NCBI RefSeq assembly: GCF_905250085.1
Contig: NZ_CAJNOB010000023.1
Span: 62,001-126,000, forward strand
DNA length: 64,000 nt
Direction: 5' to 3'
From: Candidatus Methylacidithermus pantelleriae
GTDB lineage: Bacteria; Verrucomicrobiota; Verrucomicrobiia; Methylacidiphilales; Methylacidiphilaceae
A program made the position numbers and the translations under genes. Below, piece by piece: positions 1-9,491 of this stretch. The notes beneath the pieces were generated by a model. The model saw nothing but the letters and a program-made list of their open reading frames with translations, did not search any database and had not been told where the DNA came from. The stretch's first letter is position 1; every line of letters begins with the position of its first letter.

Positions 1-270
1 TAAACGTTTCCGGCTTTCCTCGGGAGGCAACCCGTGAATGTAGGAATTTTCGGCCTTGCCAATGACCTGAACCCGGTGACGCGCGAAGTATTTAAAGTAA
101 CCCGCAAGGGCAAGCCCGGGACGGTTTACGGAACCCTCGCGGATTGTACGAGAAAGACCAGCTTTTCCCGCTAATAAGGAAAGATGAAGCTGCCGCCCGT
201 GGTGCTCGTAGAACTGTCCGACGGTCACTTCAGGGACACGCCGGTAGGTTGGATGGGAAGCCGCAGGCAT
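1..270 (-). CDS. hprK: HPr kinase/phosphorylase, N-terminal part (cut by window edge)
   Basis: Reading leftward from an ATG at 270, the frame stays open to the window edge and gives about 90 residues. The segments VTVGQFYEHHG, INRPGLALAG-like (here VNRPGLALAGYFKYF) and RVQVIGK match the N-terminal domain of HprK. The P-loop kinase domain lies outside the window. HprK phosphorylates Ser46 of HPr and controls carbon metabolism. In many bacteria outside Firmicutes it occurs without a full sugar PTS. The gene starts 10 bases after the pabB stop, so it probably ends the leftward M16-pabB-hprK unit. No clear Shine-Dalgarno precedes the ATG, which suggests coupling to pabB. The family call is firm, but the exact start is less so. 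Confidence 0.85.
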   Translation of the reverse strand, partial: MPAASHPTYRRVPEVTVGQFYEHHGRQLHLSLLAGKAGLSRTIREGSVNRPGLALAGYFKYFARHRVQVIGKAENSYIHGLPPEESRKRL

Positions 271-280
271 CAGAGGAAAT

Positions 281-1543
281 TCACACGCTGTTTGTTCGCT
301 TTCTTGCCTTTGGTAAAACGTAGTCCCACCAAGCGGGACTTCCACGCGATTTAGGGGTTGGGGGGGAACGCAAAAAAGAGAGGTCCTTCTTTGTGTTTGC
401 ATTGGGTTTACCCTTCTCCCAGCGGGACAATGCCTCCTGTAAGCCTCGTGCCTTGTCGAGCGTTTCCTTATATTCGGCCAGGGATTCGGAGTCAATCGTA
501 ATCCCGCTTCCAACCTGCAGCCACAGGTGGGTTCCATCCCACACCAAAATACGGATGCCCATGGTGAAGACCATCTCGCCCTGAAAACCGATCATCCCAA
601 ACGCCCCCGTATAGATGCCGCGGGGCGCTTGTTCGAGCTCTCGGATAATCTCCATTGCTCTCTTTTTGGGGGCACCTGTTACGGACCCACCGGGAAAACA
701 GGCGCGCAAAATGTCGCCCACGCTAGTGCCCGGCCGCAGTTGCCCTTCGACAGTCGAAACTAGGTGGTGAACGAAGGCAAAGGACTCCAGCTCCGCTACT
801 TTGGGTGCCCGGACAGTTCCCCATTGGCAGATGACTCCCAGATCGTTTCGTTCCAGATCTGTAATCATGATGAGCTCGGCGAGCTCTTTGGAATGGCTCG
901 CCAGTTCTTCGGCGAGTCTTTGATCTTCTTCGGGGGTTTGTCCTCGAGGCCGGGTACCTTTAATCGGACGTGTGACGATGGAGGATCCCTCTACCCGAAG
1001 AAAAAGCTCCGGAGAGGCCGACAGGAGCACAAGCTTCGGTGTTTCAAAGAACGCGGCTCCGGGGGCAGGGTCACCAGCCAGAAGTTCCTCGAACAGCTCG
1101 TACGGGTTGCCGGAAAAGGGCGCGTGCATGCGGTGGGAAAGATTGACTTGGTAAATATCTCCAGATCGGATGTACTCGTGGGCCTGCTCCACCATCGTGA
1201 TCCATCGCTTTGGAGAGATCTCAAGCTCCCACGAACCCGCCCGTCGGTCTTTGTGGTGGTGGCTGGCTTTTCGTTCTTGCCACCGGCAGGAACTCCCCGG
1301 GCACGGGACGCGACGAAGTTCTGGATAAATCCCAAACCAGAATTCCCCCTCGTAAGTAATGTAACCGACGGCGCCGCCCGAAAACAAAGGAGCTTCCTTC
1401 GGACCGACCGGCTCATAGCGCGCCAGAACGGCCCCGATCTCGTCCCAGTTTTCCCGCGTTCCGGCGAGGATTTCGACGGCACCTTCCCCCTCGAGAAACA
1501 TCCCTGTGGCGTCCCAGGAGCGGAAAAGGACATAGTCGGTCAT
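281..1543 (-). CDS. pabB: aminodeoxychorismate synthase component I
   Basis: This is a 420-residue chorismate-binding enzyme of the TrpE/PabB family, making 4-amino-4-deoxychorismate for folate. The key discriminator is PIKGT at residues 193-197: PabB has Lys here, whereas TrpE has Ala, as in the trpE gene of this same window (PIAGT). Other family landmarks are IYQVNLS, ERNDLG and GSVTGAPKKRAMEII. The frame is open further upstream, but the ATG at 1543 overlaps the stop of the M16 peptidase gene as ATGA and gives the natural N-terminus MTDYVLFRSW. No separate pabA is seen in the window, so the glutaminase is probably the trpG product at 16821. The reason for linkage to an M16 peptidase is unknown. 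Confidence 0.9.
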   Translation of the reverse strand: MTDYVLFRSWDATGMFLEGEGAVEILAGTRENWDEIGAVLARYEPVGPKEAPLFSGGAVGYITYEGEFWFGIYPELRRVPCPGSSCRWQERKASHHHKDRRAGSWELEISPKRWITMVEQAHEYIRSGDIYQVNLSHRMHAPFSGNPYELFEELLAGDPAPGAAFFETPKLVLLSASPELFLRVEGSSIVTRPIKGTRPRGQTPEEDQRLAEELASHSKELAELIMITDLERNDLGVICQWGTVRAPKVAELESFAFVHHLVSTVEGQLRPGTSVGDILRACFPGGSVTGAPKKRAMEIIRELEQAPRGIYTGAFGMIGFQGEMVFTMGIRILVWDGTHLWLQVGSGITIDSESLAEYKETLDKARGLQEALSRWEKGKPNANTKKDLSFLRSPPTPKSRGSPAWWDYVLPKARKRTNSV

Positions 1544-2811
1544 GGTCGGAACGAGGCAACCGCTTGGATCGGTTCTACGGGCGGCTCCGGTCCCACGACG
1601 GCCACACAAAGACGCCGATCCGAGGCTAGGTATCGACAGACATTCTGGACGGCTTCCGGGCCAACGGCCTCGATCGCTTTTTCATATTCCGCGGGGGTCC
1701 AAACCGATCCGTATCCCACCAGACTTTCTCCGACCCACAGCATCTGGTTGATCGTGCTCTCTAAGCCCAGGTACAGTTGCCCGATCACATATTCCTTGGC
1801 ACGACGCAGCTCCGCTGAGCTCGGTGATTTCCGGCCTAGGGAAGCCACCACGCGTAAAATAAGTTGGAGAGCTTCTAGCGCCCGGTCCGTCTCGACCCCC
1901 GCCAGAATCGTAAGCGCACCCGTATCGGCAAAGTGGCAGGTACCGGAAGAGATGGAATAAGCAAGCCCGTGTTCCTCCCGGAGGATTTGGAAAAGCCGCG
2001 AGCTCATGTTTTCTCCCAGGATGACACTGGCGAGTTTGACGGCCAATCTCCGGGGATCGTGCCGGGAAACCCCGCGAAGCCCTATCGCTAGGTGGGTTTG
2101 TTCGACGGGCTTGGTAAGGCAAGCAACACCCGGCTTGGAGCGGCGGTCGCGAAAGACCGGATAGCTGCGCCGAACGGGCTTTCTGCGGGAAGAGGCTCGT
2201 TTGAGCACGAAGTCCACAACTTTCCCCGGATCGATGTTGCCGGCCACGACGACGTACAACCTTCCCTGGGCGTAGTACTTTTTCCAATGGGCCACCAGGT
2301 CTTTTCTCCCTATCTGGGCCACTGTCTCCGGGAAGCCCGTAATGGGTCGGCCCAGGGGGTGGTCTGGCCATAGCAGGGAGTTAAGCAGTTCCTGGGCCCG
2401 CTGGGCGGGTTGATCCTCGTACATCTTGATTTCTTCAAGGATGACCCCTCGCTCTTTTTCGATTTCGTCGGCCGGAAACGTGGGATTGTCCACCATGTCA
2501 AAAAGGACATCGAGCAATAGTTCCGCATGTTTTGCGCCGGCCGCTGCGTAGCAGCACGTCATCTCTTCCCCGGTAAATCCGTCGAGGTAGCCTCCGACAC
2601 CTTCGATTTCCCGGGAAATCTGCCTGGCGGTTCGCTTTCGGGTCCCTTTAAAAAGCAGGTGTTCCACGAAGTGGGAAATCCCCGAAAGGGTTGCCCTCTC
2701 GTGGCGACTACCCACGGCAAGCCATAAACCGGCGCACACGCTTTCCACGTGAGGCATGGTGGCCAGGGCAACGTGGAGGCATCCATTGCAAGCGACGGTC
2801 TTGTAGTTCAC
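1540..2811 (-). CDS. M16 family zinc metallopeptidase (processing-peptidase type)
   Basis: About 424 residues. The zinc-binding inverted motif HFVEH sits near the N-terminus, with the downstream Glu in EEIKMYEDQPAQ, followed by the second M16 domain with GENMSSRLFQ and REEHGLAYSISS. It resembles the single-chain PqqL/YmxG-like and mitochondrial-processing-peptidase-like proteins. The substrate cannot be told. The frame opens at a GTG at 2919, but I prefer the GTG at 2811: it is preceded by GAGGAAG at an 8-base spacing and yields VNYKTVACNG, where family members normally begin. Its stop overlaps the pabB start, so the two are probably cotranscribed. No signal peptide is apparent from the preferred start. 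Confidence 0.85.
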   Translation of the reverse strand: MNYKTVACNGCLHVALATMPHVESVCAGLWLAVGSRHERATLSGISHFVEHLLFKGTRKRTARQISREIEGVGGYLDGFTGEEMTCCYAAAGAKHAELLLDVLFDMVDNPTFPADEIEKERGVILEEIKMYEDQPAQRAQELLNSLLWPDHPLGRPITGFPETVAQIGRKDLVAHWKKYYAQGRLYVVVAGNIDPGKVVDFVLKRASSRRKPVRRSYPVFRDRRSKPGVACLTKPVEQTHLAIGLRGVSRHDPRRLAVKLASVILGENMSSRLFQILREEHGLAYSISSGTCHFADTGALTILAGVETDRALEALQLILRVVASLGRKSPSSAELRRAKEYVIGQLYLGLESTINQMLWVGESLVGYGSVWTPAEYEKAIEAVGPEAVQNVCRYLASDRRLCVAVVGPEPPVEPIQAVASFRP

Positions 2812-3520
2812 CGGCCAAGCTTCCTCGAAACGAGGGGGCCTGTCAACGGGTCGACGCGTCTTTTGCAGCCCAAGCCGGCAATCTGCGGAGGGAGTCACCG
2901 GGGACCACGGTGTCTTCACAAAGAAAAAAGAACCTATTTACTAAGGAAGAGAAATTACCCTGTAAGAAATCTAAGGGCATTTTGTCTTTCTCTTATTTCG
3001 CTTTCTTCCGTTTTTCAGCTTTTTTCCTCGGCGCCTATGGGGCCCATACCAGCCAAGACCCGCGGTATCCCAAAAAAGCTGCGAAGAGGAAAAAAGGCTC
3101 TTGGAAAAAAGGCTCTTTTCGAGCTTTGGCGGTCCTGCCACCACCTAAGTACGGTCTGCCTCTTAGGCCACCGGCTTTTAGCCTGCCGAAAGGTCTTACG
3201 AGTCCCTGGTGGAGTTGCCCGTTCGATTTTCTCCCCGGAATCGGGCTCCCGGTGTTCTTGCGTCTTATCCTGGCGGGCCTTGGTGGCTAACGGGCCGGCG
3301 GCCCGTTGTTAAGGGGATTGTAAGAGTTAAGAGGATTGCTTAAGACAAGCGTGGCAGCGCTAGAAAAACACTTTTTCGATGTCTTTCCACAACCTCACGG
3401 GGAAAAGAGAAGGCCACAGGCAGGGCCCGCAGTAGCCCCGTCCCATGGCCATCGTAAACGGCTTGGCGTCCGCCGCCGGCAACACCCTTTGCCGGCTGTT
3501 GCCGAAGGCAAGTCGGCTTC
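2812..3520. other. intergenic region, no recognisable gene
   Basis: About 700 bases lie between the abrB-like gene and the M16 gene, both leftward. Open frames here have no family resemblance and are low-complexity (Lys/Arg/Ser-rich). The only structure noted is a GC-rich hairpin at 3289-3307. Promoters for the M16-pabB-hprK unit should lie here, but I could not place one with confidence. Confidence 0.6.
3289..3307. other. perfect GC-rich hairpin
   Basis: AACGGGCC-GGC-GGCCCGTT forms an 8-bp stem with a 3-base loop. It sits downstream of the abrB-like gene on the leftward strand. Neither side has a T-run, so it does not meet the pattern of an intrinsic terminator. It could be a Rho-type pause, an RNA end-protecting stem or an operator. 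Confidence 0.45.
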
Positions 3521-3790
3521 CTAGTGGGCCGAAGCCTTCTGCGCGGACTCGGCTTCGTCCTCCTCGCGCGAACTTCCGGCCTGGAACTCTTTGGTGAGGC
3601 TCTGGGCTAGGTTATCCAGAGCTTTGAGTTGTTCAGGCGAAGGTGGGCGGAGGCGTTTGAGAAAGACAAAGTCCCCGCTGGCCATGACCACAAACTGGTC
3701 GCCAGGCTTAAGCCCCCGTTCCTTCCGGATGTGATCGGGTATTACGATTTGTCCCTTTGAGGATAGCTGTGTGGTCCCAATGACTCTCAT
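3521..3790 (-). CDS. AbrB/MazE/SpoVT-type DNA-binding protein
   Basis: An 89-residue protein whose N-terminal 45 residues form a swapped-hairpin AbrB domain: TQLSSKGQIVIPDHIRKERG followed by LKPGDQF. The remainder is a charged tail ending in EEDEAESAQKASAH. Such proteins are transition-state regulators or antitoxins. No toxin gene (PIN, MazF) lies next to it on either side, so a stand-alone regulator is likelier than half of a toxin-antitoxin pair. The frame is open much further upstream, but the ATG at 3790 has AGAAGG at a 6-base spacing and gives the domain its usual start. It lies downstream of polX on the same strand, 275 bases away, so cotranscription is uncertain. Confidence 0.8.
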   Translation of the reverse strand: MRVIGTTQLSSKGQIVIPDHIRKERGLKPGDQFVVMASGDFVFLKRLRPPSPEQLKALDNLAQSLTKEFQAGSSREEDEAESAQKASAH

Positions 3791-4065
3791 GGCAGGCCTT
3801 CTTACTCGATGTAGTATTATTTTTTCCCCTTCTTCTGCTTTCCCGCTTACCGCATCGACGGCGAGCGCAATGCAGTTTGCATGCCAAACATGCCTTTTTC
3901 GCCTACATTTTGCATAATTGTAACAACGAGGCAAGGAGAATTTTCTTAGTCGCTTTTTTTCTTTAAGGATTTGGCTAAGTAAGAAGAAGGGTTCGTTCCA
4001 CGAAAATGGTATCCGCCTGATCCTTTAGGCAAAATGCGCAAGGAATTTTCTTCGTTCGACCTGTC

Positions 4066-5874
4066 TTAGGCTTGGTGCTTCAGACGCTTCGTCTTAAGCG
4101 CTCGGTGCATCTTAGCTAGGGGCAACGTGTTGACCACATCGTGGGTAGTGAGCCACCCTTTCCGCGCCATCTTTACCCCAAGCCTGAGAAAAGCCAGGTC
4201 GCTACAACGATGCGCGTCGGGATTGATCACACAGAGTACACCTTTTTCCTTGGCTTTCCGCCACCATCTCCAATCCAAATCGAGTCTCCATGGGTGGGCG
4301 TTGAGCTCGATCCATGTTCCGGTTGCTGCGGCTTTTTCAATGACCTCTTCGAGATTCACCGGATAAGGATTGCGTGCCAGGAGGAGCCGGCCCGTCGGAT
4401 GTCCTAGAATGGTAACATAGGGATTTTCCATGGCTCGGAGGAGTCTGCGGGTGTTTTCTTTCTCCGAGGATGAAAAACCGGTGTGAATCGAGGCCACGAC
4501 ATAGTCGAGGCTCGCAAGGACCTCGTCGCTAAAGTCCAGTCGCCCGTCCTTGAGAATGTCACATTCCGTTCCTGCAAAAAGATAGGGCTCGCGGTTTTGG
4601 GCGTTCCACCTGCGAATCTCTTCCATTTGCTGGGCGAGCCTTTCTTCGGTCAGACCGTTGGCTTGAAAAGAGGATTTGGAATGGTCGGCAATGCCGAGAT
4701 ATTCCAGGCCAAGCTCTTGGGCCGCCTGTGCCATTTCTACCAAGCTGTTTCTCCCGTCACTGGCTGTCGTGTGACAGTGGAATGTGCCGCGAAGCTCGGT
4801 CCATTCCACCAGCTTGGGGATCATCCCCTTTTCGGCCATCTCTATTTCTCCCATGTTCTCACGAAGTTCCGGCGGGATGTAGCTAAGTCCCAACGCCTCG
4901 AAAATGTCGGCCTCATCACGGCAGACAATGAGGTCGTGCGTCGAAGCGTGCTCGGGCCGGTGTGGGTTATCCTCCGTTTCCTCTGAGGCCGCTGCTGGTG
5001 AAAGCGCAGGACCAGTGGTTCGGAAAAGCCCCCATTCACTTAGCTTTTTCCCCTGCGCGATCGCCCGCTGCCGCATGGCGATATTGTGTTCCTTGCTTCC
5101 GGTTAAGTGGTGGAGTGCGTAGGGGTAATCCCTGTCCGGAACCACGCGGAGATCACAGGCAAGTCCACCTTCCAAAAGGACACTCGACTTGGTTTCTCCG
5201 TGACTGAGGACCCGGCTGACCCCGGGGAGCTGAACAAAAAAGTCCATGACCTTTCGCGGGGATCGGCTCGATGCCAGGACGTCTAGGTCGTGGACCACTT
5301 CTTTTCCTCGACGGAAACTGCCGGCCAGGCTCACCCGGATCACCTCCGGGCAGGATCGGAGGGCTTCGACGAGTTTTTCCGCAAGTTCGATCAATTCTCC
5401 GTACCGGTGGTAGGCTTGAAAGCGACGGTGCTCCTCAATGGCTTGCAGGATCGTTGCTTCGGTCTTTTCTCCAAATCCAGGAAGCCCACGAACGCGCTTT
5501 TCGCGGCAGGCTTTTTCTAAAGAATCGATATCGGCAATTCCCAGCTGTTCGTACAAGGCCTTGGCCCGCTTAGGGCCGACGCCCGGAAGTTCCAAGATGT
5601 GCAAAAGCGTTTCGGGAAACTCTCTCTTAAGTTCCTCGTAGTAGGGCAGATGGCCGGTGGTCACCAGTTCTGCGATTTTGCTCGCAATTCCCTCTCCGAT
5701 CCCAGGAACCTGAGCAAGGCGACCTTCGGCTACGAGCTTCGTAACATCCTCTGCCAAGCCTTCTACGGCTTTGGCCGCATTGCGATAGGCGCGAACCTTG
5801 AAGGGATTTTCGCCTTTTAGTTCCAAATACGTGGCAATTTCTTCCAGCACGCGAACCAGCTCGGCTTTGTCCAT
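4066..5874 (-). CDS. polX: DNA polymerase/3'-5' exonuclease PolX
   Basis: 602 residues from the ATG at 5874; a TTG at 5904 is possible but less likely. The first third has the helix-hairpin-helix 8-kDa and fingers regions (VPGIGEGIASKI, LPGVGPKRAKALYEQLG). The nucleotidyltransferase signature GSFRRG is at residues 185-190 with the metal-binding DLD at 196-198. After a linker of variable sequence, the C-terminal third is a PHP domain starting at about residue 366 with FHCHTTASDG, then GIADHS and GHPTGR. This layout is that of bacterial PolX, a gap-filling repair polymerase with PHP-dependent 3'-5' exonuclease and AP endonuclease activity. It is divergently arranged with hemL across 254 bases that must hold both promoters. 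Confidence 0.93.
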   Translation of the reverse strand: MDKAELVRVLEEIATYLELKGENPFKVRAYRNAAKAVEGLAEDVTKLVAEGRLAQVPGIGEGIASKIAELVTTGHLPYYEELKREFPETLLHILELPGVGPKRAKALYEQLGIADIDSLEKACREKRVRGLPGFGEKTEATILQAIEEHRRFQAYHRYGELIELAEKLVEALRSCPEVIRVSLAGSFRRGKEVVHDLDVLASSRSPRKVMDFFVQLPGVSRVLSHGETKSSVLLEGGLACDLRVVPDRDYPYALHHLTGSKEHNIAMRQRAIAQGKKLSEWGLFRTTGPALSPAAASEETEDNPHRPEHASTHDLIVCRDEADIFEALGLSYIPPELRENMGEIEMAEKGMIPKLVEWTELRGTFHCHTTASDGRNSLVEMAQAAQELGLEYLGIADHSKSSFQANGLTEERLAQQMEEIRRWNAQNREPYLFAGTECDILKDGRLDFSDEVLASLDYVVASIHTGFSSSEKENTRRLLRAMENPYVTILGHPTGRLLLARNPYPVNLEEVIEKAAATGTWIELNAHPWRLDLDWRWWRKAKEKGVLCVINPDAHRCSDLAFLRLGVKMARKGWLTTHDVVNTLPLAKMHRALKTKRLKHQA

Positions 5875-6128
5875 AGGGCAAAAAAATCCCTTGAATGATT
5901 CCAAACTAGCCTACCCCAGGAGGGCAAGCAAACGACGGGCGCAGTGGTAAGGGGAAGGTGCCTTTCCCTGGGAAAGCTTGCCTAGGCGAAGAAGGGAAAA
6001 TCGGCGCGCTTTGTCTACTTTCTCTAAAAAGACAAGAAAGGGAAATCCTTTTCTTTGCACGGTTTGCCCTGGCACTCTTTCGTATGGTAGGATTTTCCTT
6101 TGGCTCCGCAAGGTGGTGTTTTTGAGTC

Positions 6129-7421
6129 ATGGTGAAGAACCAACGCCCAACCTCTTCCAAACTCTATTTGGAAGCTCAAGAGCTATTGGTCGGCGGGGTG
6201 AACTCCCCGGTTCGAACCTTTGGCGCGGTTCAGACAGCACCTCTTTTTGTGAGTCGGGCCAGGGGGTCACGGCTGTGGGATGTCGATGGGAACGAGTTTT
6301 TGGATTACCTGGGAAGCTGGGGTGCAGCGATCTTGGGTCATGCGGCCGGGCCTGTGATCCGGGCGATCCAGGAAGCGGCAACCAAAGGAACCAGCTTTGG
6401 TCTTTGCCATCCTCTGGAATTGCGCCTGGCTCAAAAGGTGTGCCAGTGGGTTCCTTCCGTCGAGCGGTTGCGCTTGACCAGTAGTGGAACCGAGGCCTGC
6501 TTGACGGCCGTGCGGCTTGCTCGCGGGGTTACCGGTAGGGAGAAGATCATCAAGTTCGAGGGAGCTTATCACGGCCATGGAGACTCCTTATTGGTTCGGG
6601 CTGGTTCGGGGGCGCTTGCGGGAGGCCACCCCGATAGCGCTGGGGTGCCAGCCTGGCTGGCGGCCCAAACACTGGTCGTTTCCTGGAATGATCTCCCCTC
6701 CCTGAAAGAGGTCTTCCGGCTGCATGGGAAGGAGGTGGCTGGGATTATTCTCGAGCCGGTGTTGGCCAATTGTGGTGTGATTCCACCGGAACCGGGATTT
6801 TTAGAAGAAGTGATGGAGCTAGCTCGCCAGCATGGGAGCCTGGTCATTTGGGACGAGGTCATCACAGGTTTTCGGCTAGGGCCGGCGGGTGCCCAGGGCC
6901 AATGGGGTCTGCGGCCGGACTTGACCACCTTTGGAAAGGTCTTAGGCGGCGGGCTACCTTTGGGTGCTCTAGGAGGGAGGAAGGAAATTATGGAACGATT
7001 GGCTCCCTGCGGAGATGTGTACCACGCGGGGACCCTTTCAGGGAATCCGGTGGCGGTGGCGGCCGGACTGGCTCAGCTGGAAGAGTTGGAAAAAGGAGGT
7101 GGCTACGCAATCCTAACGGAACTAGGAGAACTTCTTGAGCAGGGCATCCGCGAAGTTCTTCGCGGTCTTCCCTACCCGGTTTGCTTCCAGCGGTGCGGTT
7201 CCCTTTTTTCTTTCTTTTTTACCGAAGGCCCGATCCGTAATTTCCGCGACGCCCGGCGGTCGGATCCGAAAAAGTTTGCGCGATTTTTTGCAGGGCTCTT
7301 GGAACGTGGAATTCTTCTAGCTCCCTCTCCGTGGGAGAGTTCCTTTTTGAGTGTCGCTCACACCGAGAATGACGTCGAATGGACGGTGAGGATGATGGGA
7401 GAAGTCTTGCGTAGCCTATGA
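6129..7421 (+). CDS. hemL: glutamate-1-semialdehyde 2,1-aminomutase
   Basis: 430 residues, the normal family length. It is a class III PLP aminotransferase that converts glutamate-1-semialdehyde to 5-aminolevulinate in the C5 route to haem. Diagnostic features are the N-terminal LVGGVNSPVRTFGAV, GAYHGHGDSLL, the PLP-interacting Asp in WDEVITGFR, and the Schiff-base Lys270 in TFGKVLGGGLPLGA. The start ATG is at 6129, just after a weak GAG-containing ribosome site. The stop overlaps the next gene as ATGA, implying a two-gene unit with the secreted S55 protein, although no functional link is known. Confidence 0.95.
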   Translation: MVKNQRPTSSKLYLEAQELLVGGVNSPVRTFGAVQTAPLFVSRARGSRLWDVDGNEFLDYLGSWGAAILGHAAGPVIRAIQEAATKGTSFGLCHPLELRLAQKVCQWVPSVERLRLTSSGTEACLTAVRLARGVTGREKIIKFEGAYHGHGDSLLVRAGSGALAGGHPDSAGVPAWLAAQTLVVSWNDLPSLKEVFRLHGKEVAGIILEPVLANCGVIPPEPGFLEEVMELARQHGSLVIWDEVITGFRLGPAGAQGQWGLRPDLTTFGKVLGGGLPLGALGGRKEIMERLAPCGDVYHAGTLSGNPVAVAAGLAQLEELEKGGGYAILTELGELLEQGIREVLRGLPYPVCFQRCGSLFSFFFTEGPIRNFRDARRSDPKKFARFFAGLLERGILLAPSPWESSFLSVAHTENDVEWTVRMMGEVLRSL

Positions 7422-9184
7422 AAGGGTCCCTCCGGCTGGTCGGAATCTGGTTAGCGTGTCTTGGCTGGGCAAACGGCCAAACTCTTCGCACTCCCGAGGT
7501 CCCTTATTTTCCCAAGGACGAGCTACGGCCGGGAATGAAGGGTGTGACGCTTACCGTTTTGCAGGGGACCCGTGTGGAGGCGCTCCAAACGGAAGTCCTT
7601 GGGGTGGCTAAGAACTGGGTAGGGCCTGGTTTGGACCTCATTATCGCCCGGCTGGTGGATCCCAAGACGGCGCTAACGGGTGCAGTGCATGGGATGAGTG
7701 GGAGTCCCTTGCTCATCAACGGAAAAATTGCGGGAGCTCTTTCGCGACGAATTGCGACTTTCGAGAAGGATGGTCATTGCGGTTTTACTCCCTTTGAGGA
7801 TATGTGGAAAATCGAACGGGAAATCCCGCGGCGCCCCTCGGAAGATTTTCTGTCACAGGTAACCCGAGCCTTTTGGAAGCGACCCCTGGCTCAACTGGGA
7901 AGGGAGAGTTCTTACGGGTTTCTGGGTATTCCCCTTTCCGTTCCCGGTCTTTCCCCCCAAGTGGCCCGGAAGATCCTGACGAGGTGGGGAGTGGAGGGAG
8001 GGACCCTTATTCCGGTTACGGCGGGTGGACAGGGAAAGTGGGATGCGAGGGTCGACCCCAACCAGTTGGGAAGTGGAGCCCCGCTGGCCGCGGTGATGAT
8101 GAGCGGGGACATTGAGATTGCCGGGACGGGGACGCTCACGTGGAGGGATGGGAGTCGCGTTTTAGGATTTGGGCACCCCATGTTTGGCTTTGGCCCTAGC
8201 GCGATCCCCATGGCTACGGCCGAAGTGATTACCACGGTGCCGAGCTATCTCCTTCCCTACAAAGTCACCAACACCGGTCCCATTATCGGGACGATTACAG
8301 AGGATCGACTTTCAGCCATTGGCGGATCCATTGGACCGGTCCCTCGCCTGGCCACCTACCGGTTTGAAAGGATTCACCAGGGTGTCCCCTTGCCGGCCCT
8401 TAAGGGAGCCTTTGTGGTTCACCCCATTCTATCTCCCTTGCTTTTGGATCTGGCGATTGCTTCTGTGCTGGAGGATACGGATGCCTCGGCGCGGACCTTT
8501 ACGATTCAGGTTAAGGGGGATGTGTATTTCCGGGGTCTGCCCTCACTCCATCTTACAGGGCTTTACTCCGGCCAGGACGGTGATCTAACCAGTACCGTTT
8601 TAGGGATCACGCGCCCGCTCGAGCTCTTTTTTTCCCAAGGGTGGGTCGAGCCGCTTATCGAACGGGTGGATCTTACCTTTGTTTCCAAGGAAACGGAAGA
8701 GCTTTGGAACCTGGAAAGCGTGACTCCGGATAGCTCTTTTTGCGAGCCAGGTTGCCAGCTGGGTCTTGTGATCCGGTTACGGAAGCGATACGGACCTTTG
8801 ACGGAACGGAGGCTTTTTCTCCAGATCCCCCCGTCAGTTCCTCCCGGAAACGTGGAGGTTCGAGTGGTGGCGGGTTCGACCCTCGATCAAAAGCTTCTGG
8901 AACGGAGTTTAGGGGGAATCCGGACTGCGGAGGAACTTCTTCAGCGACTCAATCGCCGGCATAAAGACGACACGTTTTACATTGAACTCGTCGGCCCGGG
9001 AGAGGGACTTGTGGCAGGGGGACAGGAACTGCCTGCTTTGCCCCCGAGCGTGCGGGCCATTGAAACCCATTGCCCTGCCAGCCCCCAGGAGAGTCCACTT
9101 GATGAGGTGGTGTGGGAAGAGCAAACCTTGGAGGTGCCGGGAGTGGCCGTGGGGGAAAAGTCAGTTAGCTTGCAGATCCGCTGA
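7418..9184 (+). CDS. secreted SpoIVB peptidase S55 domain protein
   Basis: 588 residues. A signal peptide is likely at 1-20 (hydrophobic run then WANGQ). The S55 serine-peptidase hallmark HGMSGSPLLINGKIAGA lies at about residues 91-107, with the candidate nucleophile among Ser94/Ser96. A His-containing GFGHPMFGFG motif lies some 165 residues later, followed by PMATAEVITTVPS. Large S55-domain proteins with this order occur in several Gram-negative phyla and are not sporulation proteins. The substrate is unknown. The rest is beta-rich and ends without a clear anchor, so a periplasmic location is likely. Translation is probably coupled to hemL through the ATGA overlap. Confidence 0.75.
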   Translation: MKGSLRLVGIWLACLGWANGQTLRTPEVPYFPKDELRPGMKGVTLTVLQGTRVEALQTEVLGVAKNWVGPGLDLIIARLVDPKTALTGAVHGMSGSPLLINGKIAGALSRRIATFEKDGHCGFTPFEDMWKIEREIPRRPSEDFLSQVTRAFWKRPLAQLGRESSYGFLGIPLSVPGLSPQVARKILTRWGVEGGTLIPVTAGGQGKWDARVDPNQLGSGAPLAAVMMSGDIEIAGTGTLTWRDGSRVLGFGHPMFGFGPSAIPMATAEVITTVPSYLLPYKVTNTGPIIGTITEDRLSAIGGSIGPVPRLATYRFERIHQGVPLPALKGAFVVHPILSPLLLDLAIASVLEDTDASARTFTIQVKGDVYFRGLPSLHLTGLYSGQDGDLTSTVLGITRPLELFFSQGWVEPLIERVDLTFVSKETEELWNLESVTPDSSFCEPGCQLGLVIRLRKRYGPLTERRLFLQIPPSVPPGNVEVRVVAGSTLDQKLLERSLGGIRTAEELLQRLNRRHKDDTFYIELVGPGEGLVAGGQELPALPPSVRAIETHCPASPQESPLDEVVWEEQTLEVPGVAVGEKSVSLQIR

Positions 9185-9491
9185 AAGACTCGAAAAGAAC
9201 AATAGAAAAGCCATTCTTTTCTTTACGGCCCCTTGCAGCAGGGTCTGGTGGTCCTTCTTATTGGAGAGAGTAGGAGCGTTTCTTTTCGATGTAGCCGTGT
9301 ATGCTTGGTCTGGACCCTTTTTTTAAACAGGGTTCTCTATCCTTGGCGATTCCACGGGGTTCGGAGCTCTTTTCAACGTTGGAAGATTGACCTGCGATAG
9401 GGTACGCGTTCTTTGCTTCGGATAAAGCCCAGCCGTTGGAAAAAAGGGGGTGCCAAGAGCCAAAAAAATCTAGGAACACATAGAGCTCTTC
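9185..9491. other. intergenic, no recognisable gene
   Basis: About 300 bases between the S55 gene and the first recognisable base of IS607 remnant A. It contains an AT-rich inverted repeat (GAAAAGAA ... TTCTTTTC) at about 9194-9222 just after the S55 stop, which is weak as a terminator. No coding signal was seen. Confidence 0.5.

Noticed and set aside
764-1960. Long rightward open frame (398 residues) over pabB and the M16 gene
   Set aside because: Antisense to two well-supported genes; its sequence is Arg/Ser/Gly-rich and has no motif.
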